DNA of 64,000 nt. Origin: Dromaius novaehollandiae (taxonomy: Eukaryota; Chordata; Aves; Casuariiformes; Dromaiidae). Where the stretch lies: positions 38,824,404 through 38,888,403 of the forward strand of contig NC_088103.1 of NCBI RefSeq assembly GCF_036370855.1, read 5' to 3'. Below the pieces are notes generated by a model. It did no database searches. It saw nothing but the letters and a program-made list of their open reading frames with translations, and was not told where the DNA came from. Every line of letters begins with the position of its first letter. The stretch's first letter is position 1. The position numbers were made by a program, and so were the translations under genes. Positions 51,101 to 57,300 of the stretch are shown in pieces.

Positions 51101-54094
51101 CTACAGATGCAAAAAATACAGTCCCTGCCCTGAAGGGGCATAACCCATACTGAATGGACAGAAAAGTCACTGAGCATGTATACCACTATGCCAATTTTAT
51201 AAATGAAGAACAGAAGGACTTCAGATTACTGATTTGTCTGCTCATGTAGAAATTCTGCATAGGTGGAGGGAATTTTTATCTCTACATTCTAGTCAGTGTC
51301 TCAACGCAAGACTACGTGAGAGCATTTTGTTAGGATTTAAGAAACATGTTAAACTTTCTGCATAAGAAATGCTCCTACCTATAAAATAATACAGTAGCTA
51401 TTGAAACCTTTTATCAGGTTAGCATTATTTTATACATTTACCAATGAAAAGTTTTCCTAGATCGAAAATTTCTACAGAACTACTCACTTAAAGTGAGCAG
51501 AATCATCTTCTTTACTAACCATAGCAATTATCTCTCTGGAGCTGAACCTCATTACATGATTGAAAAGAACAGAAGGTGCTTTAAGGTGTAAAAAACAAGT
51601 GAAAGTGATCTTTGAGCTATAATTTTCCTGGCATGTATATTCACAAACACTGGAAGTATCAGAGTCTCATATCGCTGCCTAAAAACAGAAATAGATCCTG
51701 CAGTAATCCCAAACTCATTCTTGACCAGATCTGTCACCCAGTTTAAAGTAAATGTCATAGCCACTGCTAAAATAGCTACAGCCAATAATACTGAAAAACC
51801 TGATGTATAAGAATACTGAACCAGAATGATAAAGAAAAGATATAGTATCTGGTAAGGGCTATTGAATGTACATCAACTTTGTACAGCTGATAGAAAAAAT
51901 AGGAACAAATGTAGTATATTATAATATAAATAATAACACTTCCTTCTCCTATTTTAATATGATGGCTGGTCATAGTTAAACACATTGGTTTGGTTACTAA
52001 ATATAGTTATGTAATGAATGGTACTATTCTAGAGTACTAAAAGACGACATTCAAGAAAGCAGCATTACACACAGAAATGAGCTAGCTACCAGTTATTATT
52101 GGCTGTCTTTCTGTTCTTTCCTCATTTTATGGAGTTCATATTAATACAAGTTTGAAACAAAAGTATCTGGAGGAAAACAATGCAAGACACAAAAGAATGA
52201 CATTTGAAAAGAAAAAAGACTTTGAGCACCCCTAGAGGTTTGCAGATGCACAGCAGCTTTTTGGAGGATCGGTGCAGTTAAATGGGCATTAAAAGCTATT
52301 CTGTTCTTCATGTTTTAACAAAATCTTGTCAGCCAAACCACGCAAGTCCATGCAAGTTCCCTGAACTGTATGTTTGCTTACAAAAGGGGACTATCAGCCC
52401 AAGTTTGTCAGGAATAGTTGACAAAGCATGTATGTGAACTTTTTCCTCCATCCCTCTGAGATGGAATTTATTTTTTGTTTCATGCCACTGAGTGCCAGGT
52501 TCAGAAGAGATCTTAAGTTGTGTAAACCCCCCTGATTTAGTTACTAGGTTTGCATAGCTCTGGGCAGTATCTCTTGCAGTTTAAGTGAACAATGCTTCCA
52601 TGTAGATAATCAGATTTGGTGGATAAGAGTCTGTGACCCATTTTTGTCTCTGAAAGTACGAGCATATTCAAATACAAGTGTTTTGCTTGGTTTCTTATGA
52701 GAGAATCCATCTGAAAATTATGATTCAAACCTGAGTCCAGATTCTACTGCTCTCAAAGAACACAGGCGGGTAGATAAAGAATACATATTAATATTTCTGA
52801 AACAAAACACAATGTGATATCAAAATGTAAAACAAAGCTAAACACCTCTGGCCCTCAAACTTCTTACCTCACTTACCACTTCTGATTGTTTTTTTGCATT
52901 TATGTTTATTGGTGTCTCAAATACACTTGTGAATGTGTTGTTTTTTGGATTATGCCTAAAAAAGAAAGCATAAAAGGACATCAGGAATCTATCAGATAGT
53001 CCATCAGAAAGGTTTTCTTTGAGTACTCAGAAACACACCACCAAGCTCCACCTTCCTATACATAACTTATCCCCCACTCACACATAGGTCTCAGATTACA
53101 TTCATGTTATTATTATATGGAGAAGGTGCCTAGAGCAAAATTAATTTTAATGATCATCATATCAATGCTGTGTTTCTAATAACAAAAGAGAATAATAGAA
53201 TAAAAAACAACTGTCATCTCTCCTTTTTCAGCTGACAAATTTGACAGGAATTGATCATTATAAAATAAAAACTTCCTAGAACAAACCAACTCCAAAATCT
53301 GCATTGTACACATTTTTCTGATTATTAGCTCAACCTTGTTAACTCTTAAACACTGATGCGGAAAGCACTGAATTTTATGGTTGGGTTTATTTTCTTCCCA
53401 AAATACTGAAATGGTGCTTAATTTGGTAACTTTTAACATACTGAACAAAACAACAAATGAGGAAGGTCTATACACAGTAACAAGAATTTCCCTTCATTTC
53501 TGATTCATGTAAATCCAGACAGATGCACTAAGGTCACTGACATTACAATTTCACATCACAGGTGGGACCAGACTGAGTCCAAATGGTGATTCTCTATTAC
53601 ATTAAGATTACTTGACATTTTAAACCTTTACTAAAAACAAACAAACAAAAATCACTTACGCTTGACAATAGGGCTTTTTCTCATGGCTAACAAAGTTATT
53701 TACTGTTAACATCATCTTGCATATTTCACAGTGAAAACAGGCTTTATGCCATGTCTGGAAATACCAAAAAAAAGAAGCAAAACCGAAGTTATTTTTATTT
53801 CATTACCATTCTGTTGAGTTTTACATGTCACTATTGATCCTTTCCATTTACTTCATGAATAACTATTCTTTTTCAGGCAATATGTATTGCCTGAATTAAC
53901 TCATTTCAACTCTGGTCCCAGTTACAGGTTAAGAATTTTTGGAACCAATAGACTTGCACTGTGTTAAAAGTGTCAGTCCGCACATTTATTATAGTCCAAA
54001 ATAATAAAGAAAGAGAACTGACCTGATCTATACAGTTAATCTTCTCAGCAGGGTAAACCCCATAGCCACATCTAGCACATGGCTGCACATTCAT
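48..54094 (-). CDS. NRAP: NRAP gene, complete coding region in 42 exons (nebulin-related anchoring protein)
   Basis: The 42 exons listed below join into one frame of about 1,737 codons. Order: an N-terminal LIM domain (residues 1-59), a linker, single nebulin modules of about 35 residues (86-442), five super-repeats (443-1653), a partial sixth super-repeat, and a basic tail. Family knowledge: NRAP is a striated-muscle scaffold at myotendinous junctions and intercalated discs. It binds actin through nebulin modules and talin through the LIM domain, with further partners such as vinculin and alpha-actinin, and it takes part in myofibril assembly. The order and size of modules match my recollection of human NRAP (about 1,730 residues). 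The absence of an SH3 domain separates it from nebulin, nebulette and LASP1. All internal exons from exon 4 to exon 41 are phase 0, so any single one can be skipped without a frameshift. I see no frameshift or internal stop. The 3' untranslated region and poly(A) site lie left of position 1. Confidence 0.96.
1377..1529 (-). CDS. NRAP: NRAP exon 41: start of a sixth super-repeat and linker
   Basis: Encodes 51 residues starting [20 protein letters not shown], with a well-kept WTRGIGW motif, then a linker ending QYEPEV. The donor is GTT|gtaagt. Intron 41 (150-1376) contains a 137-codon minus-strand open stretch (704-1117) that resembles nothing known. Confidence 0.95.
1774..2085 (-). CDS. NRAP: NRAP exon 40: super-repeat 5, modules 5-7 in one exon
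   Basis: This 312-nt exon encodes 104 residues as modules of 38, 35 and 31, starting [40 protein letters not shown] and [20 protein letters not shown]. Intron 40 is short (244 bases). Confidence 0.96.
2741..2848 (-). CDS. NRAP: NRAP exon 39: super-repeat 5, module 4
   Basis: Encodes 36 residues starting [20 protein letters not shown] and ending EIASD. Intron 39 (2086-2740) shows nothing recognisable. Confidence 0.95.
4426..4530 (-). CDS. NRAP: NRAP exon 38: super-repeat 5, module 3
   Basis: Encodes 35 residues starting [20 protein letters not shown] and ending QISD. Intron 38 (2849-4425, 1.6 kb) shows no named element. Confidence 0.95.
4639..4737 (-). CDS. NRAP: NRAP exon 37: super-repeat 5, module 2
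   Basis: Encodes 33 residues starting [20 protein letters not shown]. The donor is gtaggt. Intron 37 is only 108 bases (4531-4638), the shortest in the gene. Confidence 0.95.
5413..5517 (-). CDS. NRAP: NRAP exon 36: super-repeat 5, module 1 (FMKGVGW motif)
   Basis: Encodes 35 residues starting [15 protein letters not shown] and ending GELISE. The donor GAG|gtacct is weak. Intron 36 (4738-5412) shows nothing recognisable. Confidence 0.95.
6015..6140 (+). mobile_element. MIR-like SINE fragment
   Basis: The run GATCACTGTGTGACTTTAAC, then TCTCAGACTCTCTATATGCA and AAGATGGAGATAAC, follows the MIR core (TGTGTGACCTTGGGC...CTCAGTTTC...AAAATGGGGATAA) with many changes. In NRAP intron 35, antisense to the gene. 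Confidence 0.5.
6830..6905. repeat. TG/TA-rich simple-sequence tract
   Basis: Alternating purine-pyrimidine sequence with ACATGTGTGTGCATGCATGT and ATATGTATATATACACATAT. In NRAP intron 35. Confidence 0.8.
8264..8575 (-). CDS. NRAP: NRAP exon 35: super-repeat 4, modules 5-7 in one exon
   Basis: This 312-nt exon encodes 104 residues as modules of 38, 35 and 31, starting [40 protein letters not shown] and [18 protein letters not shown]. Intron 35 (5518-8263, 2.7 kb) holds a MIR-like fragment (about 6,015-6,140) and a TG/TA tract (about 6,830-6,905). Confidence 0.96.
9115..9330 (+). mobile_element. MIR-like SINE fragment
   Basis: Contains CCTCTCTGTGAAATGGTGAT (9128-9147) and TGTGAGGATTAAAT (9276-9289) followed by TTTATAAAGTGCTTC. 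These are the hallmark parts of the MIR core and 3' end, split by an insertion of about 100 bases that itself looks repeat-like (GGGCCCTGAAGAGTTCATAA). Confidence 0.65.
9326..9420. repeat. Sauropsid interspersed repeat remnant (GGGCCAAATTCAG type)
   Basis: Starts AAGGGCCAAATTCAGATCT, the opening of a palindromic old repeat common in reptile and bird genomes, and continues degenerately. It directly follows the MIR-like fragment. Confidence 0.4.
10226..10333 (-). CDS. NRAP: NRAP exon 34: super-repeat 4, module 4
   Basis: Encodes 36 residues starting [20 protein letters not shown] and ending EIASD. The donor is gtgagt. Intron 34 (8576-10225) holds a MIR-like element and an adjacent old repeat (about 9,115-9,420). 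Confidence 0.95.
10697..10801 (-). CDS. NRAP: NRAP exon 33: super-repeat 4, module 3
   Basis: Encodes 35 residues starting [20 protein letters not shown] and ending NLSD. Intron 33 (10334-10696) is short and featureless. Confidence 0.95.
11584..11682 (-). CDS. NRAP: NRAP exon 32: super-repeat 4, module 2
   Basis: Encodes 33 residues starting [20 protein letters not shown] and ending MIANE. The donor is gtaggc. Intron 32 (10802-11583) shows nothing recognisable. Confidence 0.95.
12717..12821 (-). CDS. NRAP: NRAP exon 31: super-repeat 4, module 1 (FMRGVGC motif)
   Basis: Encodes 35 residues starting [15 protein letters not shown]. The WLKGIGW-like motif again ends in Cys; human has FMRGVAC here as I recall. 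Intron 31 (11683-12716) shows nothing recognisable. Confidence 0.95.
13128..13200. repeat. TA-rich simple-sequence tract
   Basis: Repeated ATATATAT, TATAGATATATAT and similar words. In NRAP intron 30. Confidence 0.75.
14698..14895 (-). CDS. NRAP: NRAP exon 30: super-repeat 3, modules 6-7
   Basis: Encodes 66 residues: modules starting [20 protein letters not shown] and [18 protein letters not shown]. Intron 30 (12822-14697) holds a TA-rich tract (13128-13200) and possible remnants of old repeats near 14,050-14,270. Confidence 0.96.
16343..16456 (-). CDS. NRAP: NRAP exon 29: super-repeat 3, module 5
   Basis: Encodes 38 residues starting [20 protein letters not shown] and ending LVQSD. Intron 29 (14896-16342), AT-rich, separates it from modules 6-7. 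Confidence 0.95.
17227..17334 (-). CDS. NRAP: NRAP exon 28: super-repeat 3, module 4
   Basis: Encodes 36 residues starting [20 protein letters not shown] and ending EIISD. The donor is gtaggt. Intron 28 (16457-17226) shows nothing recognisable. Confidence 0.95.
17742..17846 (-). CDS. NRAP: NRAP exon 27: super-repeat 3, module 3
   Basis: Encodes 35 residues starting [20 protein letters not shown] and ending NISE. The donor GAG|gtacga is weak and resembles that of the paralogous exon 22. Intron 27 (17335-17741) shows nothing recognisable. Confidence 0.95.
18314..18345. repeat. 12-base tandem repeat GCTCAATGGTCA
   Basis: Two perfect copies followed by a partial third (GTCAATGG). In NRAP intron 26. 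Confidence 0.9.
18611..18645. repeat. T-rich tract with interspersed C
   Basis: Runs of 6 to 13 T broken by single C. In NRAP intron 26; on the transcribed strand it is an A-rich tract. Confidence 0.85.
19664..19762 (-). CDS. NRAP: NRAP exon 26: super-repeat 3, module 2
   Basis: Encodes 33 residues starting [20 protein letters not shown] and ending NQAVD, close to the human YTQAVD ending. Intron 26 (17847-19663) holds a T/CT tract (18611-18645) and a 12-base tandem repeat (18314-18345). Confidence 0.95.
21983..22087 (-). CDS. NRAP: NRAP exon 25: super-repeat 3, module 1 (WMKGAGW motif)
   Basis: Encodes 35 residues starting [15 protein letters not shown] and ending GELISE. The donor is gtgaga. 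Intron 25 (19763-21982, 2.2 kb) shows no named element. Confidence 0.95.
22969..23280 (-). CDS. NRAP: NRAP exon 24: super-repeat 2, modules 5-7 in one exon
   Basis: This 312-nt exon encodes 104 residues as modules of 38, 35 and 31, starting [39 protein letters not shown] and [18 protein letters not shown]. The last module reads WAKWAYGLQ where human has WAKKAYGLQ. Intron 24 (22088-22968) shows nothing recognisable. Confidence 0.96.
23686..23705. repeat. G-run (14 G, A, 5 G)
   Basis: A homopolymer of 14 G then A and 5 G on the plus strand, so C on the NRAP transcript. In NRAP intron 23. Confidence 0.9.
23904..24011 (-). CDS. NRAP: NRAP exon 23: super-repeat 2, module 4
   Basis: Encodes 36 residues starting [20 protein letters not shown]. 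The donor is gtgagt. Intron 23 (23281-23903) holds a G-run at 23686-23705. Confidence 0.95.
24499..24603 (-). CDS. NRAP: NRAP exon 22: super-repeat 2, module 3
   Basis: Encodes 35 residues starting [20 protein letters not shown] and ending NISE. The donor GAG|gtactg is weak at +4 to +6. Intron 22 (24012-24498) shows nothing recognisable. Confidence 0.95.
25307..25323. repeat. A-run of about 17
   Basis: A homopolymer in NRAP intron 21. No clear SINE or LINE body is visible upstream of it. Confidence 0.9.
25385..25500 (+). mobile_element. MIR-like SINE fragment (5' part)
   Basis: Contains ACTGGAAGTCAGCAGACCAG followed by AGTTCTCCTCTGATTC, which parallels the MIR 5' region (ACTGGGAGTCAGGAGACCTGGGTTC). 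In NRAP intron 21. Confidence 0.5.
25624..25648. repeat. A-run of about 25
   Basis: A homopolymer in NRAP intron 21, in the same intron as the 17-base A-run and the MIR-like fragment. No retrotransposon body or target-site duplication was recognised. Confidence 0.9.
26504..26602 (-). CDS. NRAP: NRAP exon 21: super-repeat 2, module 2
   Basis: Encodes 33 residues starting [19 protein letters not shown]. The donor is gtgagt. Intron 21 (24604-26503) holds two A-runs (25307-25323, 25624-25648) and a MIR-like fragment at about 25,385-25,500. Confidence 0.95.
28928..29032 (-). CDS. NRAP: NRAP exon 20: super-repeat 2, module 1 (WMKGVGC motif)
   Basis: Encodes 35 residues starting [15 protein letters not shown]. 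The nebulin WLKGIGW motif, the proposed once-per-super-repeat tropomyosin/troponin contact, reads WMKGVGC with Cys in place of the last Trp. Intron 20 (26603-28927, 2.3 kb) shows no named element. Confidence 0.95.
29281..29478 (-). CDS. NRAP: NRAP exon 19: super-repeat 1, modules 6-7
   Basis: Encodes 66 residues: a 35-residue module starting [20 protein letters not shown] and a 31-residue module starting [18 protein letters not shown]. Intron 19 is only 248 bases. Confidence 0.96.
29978..30079 (-). CDS. NRAP: NRAP exon 18: super-repeat 1, module 5
   Basis: Encodes 34 residues starting [20 protein letters not shown]. It is four residues shorter than module 5 elsewhere. Intron 18 (29479-29977) shows nothing recognisable. 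Confidence 0.95.
31020..31127 (-). CDS. NRAP: NRAP exon 17: super-repeat 1, module 4
   Basis: Encodes 36 residues starting [20 protein letters not shown], the W-containing 36-residue type found at module 4 of each super-repeat. The donor is gtaggt. Intron 17 (30080-31019) shows nothing recognisable. Confidence 0.95.
31488..31504. repeat. T-run of about 17
   Basis: A homopolymer followed by CCTCCTCTCC. In NRAP intron 16. Confidence 0.9.
32295..32370. repeat. Old sauropsid interspersed repeat remnant
   Basis: Contains CATTGACTTCAATGGGCTTT preceded by CCTTGATCCAAGTTCACTGA, a well-known old repeat sequence in reptile and bird genomes. In NRAP intron 16. Confidence 0.5.
32670..32774 (-). CDS. 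NRAP: NRAP exon 16: super-repeat 1, module 3
   Basis: Encodes 35 residues starting [19 protein letters not shown]. Its acceptor (tatggtag) has a poor pyrimidine tract. Intron 16 (31128-32669) holds a T-run (31488-31504) and a sauropsid repeat remnant near 32,295-32,370. Confidence 0.95.
32788..32822. repeat. AAAC microsatellite at the exon 16 acceptor
   Basis: Six AAAC units ending in an A-run. On the transcribed strand it reads TTTG repeats, beginning about 13 bases upstream of the exon 16 acceptor, where the pyrimidine tract should be. Confidence 0.9.
33347..33445 (-). CDS. NRAP: NRAP exon 15: super-repeat 1, module 2
   Basis: Encodes 33 residues starting [20 protein letters not shown], the 33-residue YRQ...K.(S/T)SV type that recurs at module 2 of each super-repeat. 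Intron 15 (32775-33346) holds an AAAC microsatellite next to the exon 16 acceptor. Confidence 0.95.
35858..35962 (-). CDS. NRAP: NRAP exon 14: super-repeat 1, module 1
   Basis: Encodes 35 residues starting [20 protein letters not shown]. It sits where the WLKGIGW-like motif occurs in later super-repeats but lacks it. Intron 14 (33446-35857, 2.4 kb) shows no named element. Confidence 0.94.
36661..36768 (-). CDS. NRAP: NRAP exon 13: nebulin module
   Basis: Encodes 36 residues starting [20 protein letters not shown] and ending SLASN. It is the last single module before the super-repeats. Intron 13 (35963-36660) shows nothing recognisable. Confidence 0.94.
37520..37605 (+). repeat. Old sauropsid interspersed repeat remnant
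   Basis: The sequence GAGCCCTAGTCATCAGCCAG then GGTGCTATACAGACACAG resembles the widespread repeat with CCCCAGTCATGGACCAGGAC and GGCGCTGTACAAACACAG. In NRAP intron 12. Confidence 0.5.
37712..37816 (-). CDS. NRAP: NRAP exon 12: module, likely cassette exon
   Basis: Encodes 35 residues starting [20 protein letters not shown]. In mammals, as I recall, this exon is left out of the heart isoform and kept in the skeletal one. Phase 0 on both sides would allow that here. Intron 12 (36769-37711) holds an old repeat at about 37,520-37,600. Confidence 0.94.
38680..39425 (+). mobile_element. Old CR1-type LINE 3' fragment
   Basis: Lies in NRAP intron 11 in antisense to NRAP. Successive blocks follow the 3' end of CR1 elements: CTGGGAGGCACTG (near 38,729), GGAGACTAGAGTAATAG (38781-38800), GACCACAGAATGATG (38921-38935), the TTGGCTTGCTTAGTCTGG block (about 39,160), and the terminal GAGGCCCCTTCCAGTCCTAC (39391-39410). 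It is heavily diverged and its reading frame is broken throughout. It supports a sauropsid source. Recognised from memory of CR1 consensus sequences, not from a search. Confidence 0.72.
40087..40203 (-). CDS. NRAP: NRAP exon 11: 39-residue module
   Basis: Encodes 39 residues starting [19 protein letters not shown] and ending NKLVSE. It is the longest single module. Intron 11 (37817-40086) holds the CR1 fragment at about 38,680-39,425. Confidence 0.95.
42105..42209 (-). CDS. NRAP: NRAP exon 10: nebulin module, third [12 protein letters not shown] copy
   Basis: Encodes 35 residues starting [20 protein letters not shown] and ending NELASD. Intron 10 (40204-42104) shows nothing recognisable. Confidence 0.95.
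44810..44914 (-). CDS. NRAP: NRAP exon 9: divergent module
   Basis: Encodes 35 residues starting [15 protein letters not shown] and ending DQYSQ. The module end departs from the usual LASD/ISE, as it does in human (DQYGQ). The donor is gtatgc. Intron 9 (42210-44809) is 2.6 kb of AT-rich sequence without named elements. Confidence 0.93.
45530..45571. repeat. Direct repeat GCTTTTGCCTTCAAAATT
   Basis: Two perfect 18-base copies offset by 24 bases (45530-45547 and 45554-45571). In NRAP intron 8. Confidence 0.9.
45908..45998. repeat. TA/CA simple-sequence tract
   Basis: Alternating TATA, TGTA and CACA stretches, including ACACACACACACA near 45,960. In NRAP intron 8. Confidence 0.85.
46578..46685 (-). 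CDS. NRAP: NRAP exon 8: nebulin module, second [12 protein letters not shown] copy
   Basis: Encodes 36 residues starting [20 protein letters not shown] and ending NELASD. Intron 8 (44915-46577) holds a TA/CA simple-sequence tract (45908-45998) and a short direct repeat (45530-45571). Confidence 0.95.
47280..47384 (-). CDS. NRAP: NRAP exon 7: nebulin module
   Basis: Encodes 35 residues starting [20 protein letters not shown], the SSVVDTP type of module. Intron 7 (46686-47279) shows nothing recognisable. Confidence 0.94.
48196..48303 (-). CDS. NRAP: NRAP exon 6: nebulin module, first [12 protein letters not shown] copy
   Basis: Encodes 36 residues starting [20 protein letters not shown] and ending in SSN. 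It is nearly identical at DNA level to exons 8 and 10 over the core. Intron 6 (47385-48195) is AT-rich with no named element. Confidence 0.95.
48975..49079 (-). CDS. NRAP: NRAP exon 5: linker with PDPQMVRM
   Basis: Encodes 35 residues starting [10 protein letters not shown] and containing [14 protein letters not shown], matching the human GALPDPEIVRMVEA stretch. Intron 5 (48304-48974) shows nothing recognisable. Confidence 0.92.
49650..49754 (-). CDS. NRAP: NRAP exon 4: linker module with FKSVFQWD
   Basis: Encodes 35 residues starting [17 protein letters not shown], similar to the human KSVFHWDMKSKD stretch. The acceptor follows a long T-rich tract. Intron 4 (49080-49649) shows nothing recognisable. 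Confidence 0.92.
51090..51245 (+). repeat. Old interspersed repeat remnant (MIR-like 3' type)
   Basis: Contains ACAGTCCCTGCCCTGAAGGG and later CAATTTTATAAATGAAGAAC, the two conserved parts of a common old amniote repeat (CAGTCCCTGCCC...CCATTTTACAGATGAGGAAC). In NRAP intron 3. Confidence 0.5.
52868..52955 (-). CDS. NRAP: NRAP exon 3: end of LIM domain and linker
   Basis: Completes the Ala56 codon, then encodes [18 protein letters not shown] and a short linker. Two GT donors lie nine bases apart, GTG|gtaagt (exon edge 52877) and GAG|gtaaga (edge 52868). I chose the outer one because it gives the ending VSE typical of nebulin modules and 29 residues, the length I recall for human. Intron 3 (49755-52867, about 3.1 kb) is the largest; it holds an old repeat near 51,095-51,245 and otherwise nothing recognised. 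Confidence 0.85.
53660..53754 (-). CDS. NRAP: NRAP exon 2: rest of the LIM domain
   Basis: Encodes residues 25-56 ([15 protein letters not shown]...). Zinc ligands His27, Cys30, Cys33, Cys36 and Cys54 are here; His57 follows in exon 3, so all eight ligands are intact. The 95-nt exon ends two bases into a codon. Intron 2 (52956-53659) shows no feature I can name. Confidence 0.95.
54023..54094 (-). CDS. NRAP: NRAP exon 1 coding part: start codon and first LIM zinc finger
   Basis: The ATG is at 54094-54092 and the donor GT at 54022-54021. It encodes 24 residues beginning [18 protein letters not shown], with the first two zinc ligands, Cys6 and Cys9. An in-frame TGA at 54217-54215 with no ATG in between supports this start, as does A at -3. 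Intron 1 (53755-54022) is short and shows nothing else. Confidence 0.95.
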
Positions 54095-54310
54095 CTTGAA
54101 ATCCACAGAGTGAAAAAAATATAGGTCTACACAAAAGGCTGAAAGAGTATGAAAGTGACTTTCTGGCCCACGCGAAGCCGCTCTAGACACTCCAGTCAGG
54201 GCCTTTTGCCGTGGTCAATGGCTCCCATTAAAGCTGTGAATTGAAGTCTGTTGCTCCGTTTGCTGACCTTCTGTTTCAAAGTCAGCTGCAGGCTGGCTTT
54301 TAAAGCTGCC
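54095..54310 (-). promoter_or_regulatory. NRAP: Probable NRAP 5' leader and core promoter
   Basis: A TATA-like TTTAAAA (minus strand, 54304-54298) would place the transcription start near 54,270 and give a leader of about 175 nt. An in-frame TGA at 54217-54215 closes the frame above the start codon. A short out-of-frame upstream reading frame (ATG at 54228-54226, 10 codons, TGA at 54198-54196) lies in the leader if transcription starts above it. An E-box CAGTTG (minus strand, 54340-54335) lies just upstream. No CpG richness is seen, as is usual for a muscle-restricted gene. The start site is inferred, not shown. Confidence 0.4.
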
Positions 54311-57300
54311 AGTTAGTAAGAGTGGTTATTTTGGCAACTGTGTCAGTGCATAAGGCAGGGGAGCAATATCTTTCTCTAAATAGCAGAATGAACTCACAGA
54401 AACGAATCACGTCCATGTGAATGTTAGAATCGGATCATTTGGTATTTCAGTTTTGCTGTAAAGCTAGTTGTCATAAGCCCAGGATGAAGAGAAAGGTATA
54501 TACAGCAGCAGCAACAATTTATCATAGTTGCTCTTCACCGTGATATATAGCAAGTGACCTCATTTAGGAGCAGTCTATGTATTTCTGAATGGCCTTACAT
54601 TAGAAGGAAGCACCACCAGGGAAGAAGGCCAGAAATGCACCTGTGGCATCCCAGCCCTTCGTTACCTCTAGAAGAGGTACACTGGCCTTGCCCCAGCCAA
54701 GTCACAAACTCCTTCCCTTGGTGCCAATTCAGTTTGTCTGTGTATGTTACTGGGAGCTGAGCCAAACCACATTCATTCCTTGTCACTCTCTGTCTAGCCA
54801 ACCTACCACTCCATGGCCACATGTGGAAGGACACACTGCAACAGACAGAGCCTTTTATCCCAAAGAATTCTAAACACGGTGGGTACAAATCCAAACATCT
54901 ATCCCCCGTGGAAAAGTCATCAGAAAGGAACGATTTAGTATTGAATAGAATTACAATGAAAAGTATTTAACAGTGTACATGAAAAGTAGAGTGGCATAGG
55001 TCAGAACATAAAAATCCCTCAGCCAGGTAACACTACTGAAGAATCATTATGCCTGATACCAGGATTCAACCAAGTTTTTAGGGTCATCAAGCCTGCTCTG
55101 AACAAAAGAAGCTATTAATTTTTACTGGCTGCAAATGTTCACGATTTGAGATTCACATCTCACCTGAATCATAAACTCTCCAGTGGCAGGGCTCCATAGC
55201 ACTGGGACATTGCAGAGTTCTCTCTACTGTCTCTACTCAGTCATCCACACATCCACCCCACTTCCCGTATCAGCAGCTGTCTTAGGACAGTACTAAGCAC
55301 TTTCCTTTTGTGTAAACTACAATCAGCTCAATCAAAATGAGTCCCTTCTAAAGCTTATGGGTACACTTAGAAAGCCACCTACTCAAGACATGGAGATATC
55401 TGGCTGTGCTTAACTTACTATTGCTGCTTTTACTGAATGCTGACAATGTACTGGCACAATGTACTATCAGCAACTGGTGTGCTGAAAATAGAGCTCCTAA
55501 TCTGAAGAGCAATGGGTATGGCACAACATCCTGCAAACACTTAAGGCCTTTCAAAATAGGTGACCAATGTCAATATATAAACAATTATATTTTCATTAAA
55601 AGATCTGTTCAAAGAACACAACTTCTTGTATTAAAATAACTGCCAATTTACCTCGTGCTATTCCTTTTAGGATCAGGAGCAATTTTATATTGACTATATT
55701 GACATCATTACAATATTTATTATGCTCACATCTGTGAACCAAAGTAATTTGGAGGTCTTCCAGTTCCCTTCTCACACAGCTTTTCATCTTGTCCCAAACT
55801 GACATTATGTTTATAGGAATGACCTATACCAGGGTCACAGCAGCCAGGCTGTCCCCTTCTTGTTTAGTGCTGGGCACACTACCAGCTGCTGCCTCTTTGT
55901 GCTCATCTACTCCAAGAGTCAACACACTGTATATTTTCTAGATAGTCCTGGTTGCCTTGTTTCTATTTGAACTCATGCTAGAATCCTAGGTCTTCCTACA
56001 CTCTGGCAAGAAAAAAAGATGCACAAGATCCTCCCGACCCTGCACAGAAAATGCATTTTTAAGGCACTGCTGAAATGACTGCTGGGAGGTGCTGGAAGCA
56101 GGACATCCCTGAATGACACAAAACTACATGACTCAGCAACTACAAAACAAACCATCCATCCAGCAGTCACTTGAAGATCTAGACATCAGGGCACACAACA
56201 TAGTATATACTGTGCACTCAGCCAGCATACTAGAGGTCCCTGAGAAGAACAAGACAACATATTCCTTCCAAGAGGACTGACAGACAGCTAGAAGCTCTTC
56301 GTTTCACAGATAAAAGCTATTTCATTTCCATACACACAAAGCACATTTGTTTCTTTTCACAATGCCACTTCTTACTATCTTGGCTGCAAGTGAGCAAATA
56401 CGTTTTCCAAGTTCTCCTCCTTCTCCCAAGTAACAGCATGTTCAAAGAGGGGAATTAGGAAAGGCAAAAATGCCCTATACATTTACTTTTCTTTCCCAGC
56501 CATTCCGCTTCCTTCACATCAATTGTGTGCCAAATTCCGCTCAACTTTATTGAAGACTTCCCCAATTGTGAGCACCTCAAAACTGCCATATTGCTCTATT
56601 TTAGCGAATAGAGCAAAACTGCTCTATTCCTGACCATTCTGGATAAAAACTGAATTGCTAATAGAAAAGACAGTTTATTGAAAAACAAGCATTGTATGGT
56701 CTCATTATACTTCATTCTGATCATGCAAGGAATTAAATCACAAAACCAGTGCAAGTTTCTTATCTTGACAAATCTTAGCAAGGCATTTTCTCTTCAGTTA
56801 AAAGTTCATTGTGGCTTTTTTTCCTCCTTTAAGTAAGGCCCTGTAAAGGCTTTTTGATATCAATGAAAATCTTAAAAAGCTTTACTTAGCAATAAAACCT
56901 TAATCAATGTGGTTTAAAAGTAGTACCGTCATATATAAAGTACAAGGAGACAGCACACTGAAAGTGCAAATTAGTAGGAAGAAATACTGTTACCTCTCCA
57001 ACCGCCTTAAACTTGGAGCATGTCTGCATGGAACGTAAAATCACGCTCTAGTTACAGAAAGTAGCCTCCGAGGGCTCTAACATACAAGTCAGGACTGCCT
57101 TTTCTGTCATTCCTGAATAGTGCCTATTCCCCTCCAGCCACACAAAATAGCAGGAAGCCAGACACCAGCACATCCCAGCAACAGTTTCGTCTGTTTGCAA
57201 AAAAAGGTGCCATTTCCTCACACAGACCGCAGGACACTACCCACTGTTAAAAGTCACCTGTAGAAGTCCAAACATTGGCCTTGCCTCAACATAACCTTCT

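Noticed and set aside
54095..54190. Possible 32-residue N-terminal extension of NRAP from 54190
   Set aside because: The codon at 54190 is GTG, not ATG, and an in-frame TGA lies just upstream, so the start at 54094 stands.
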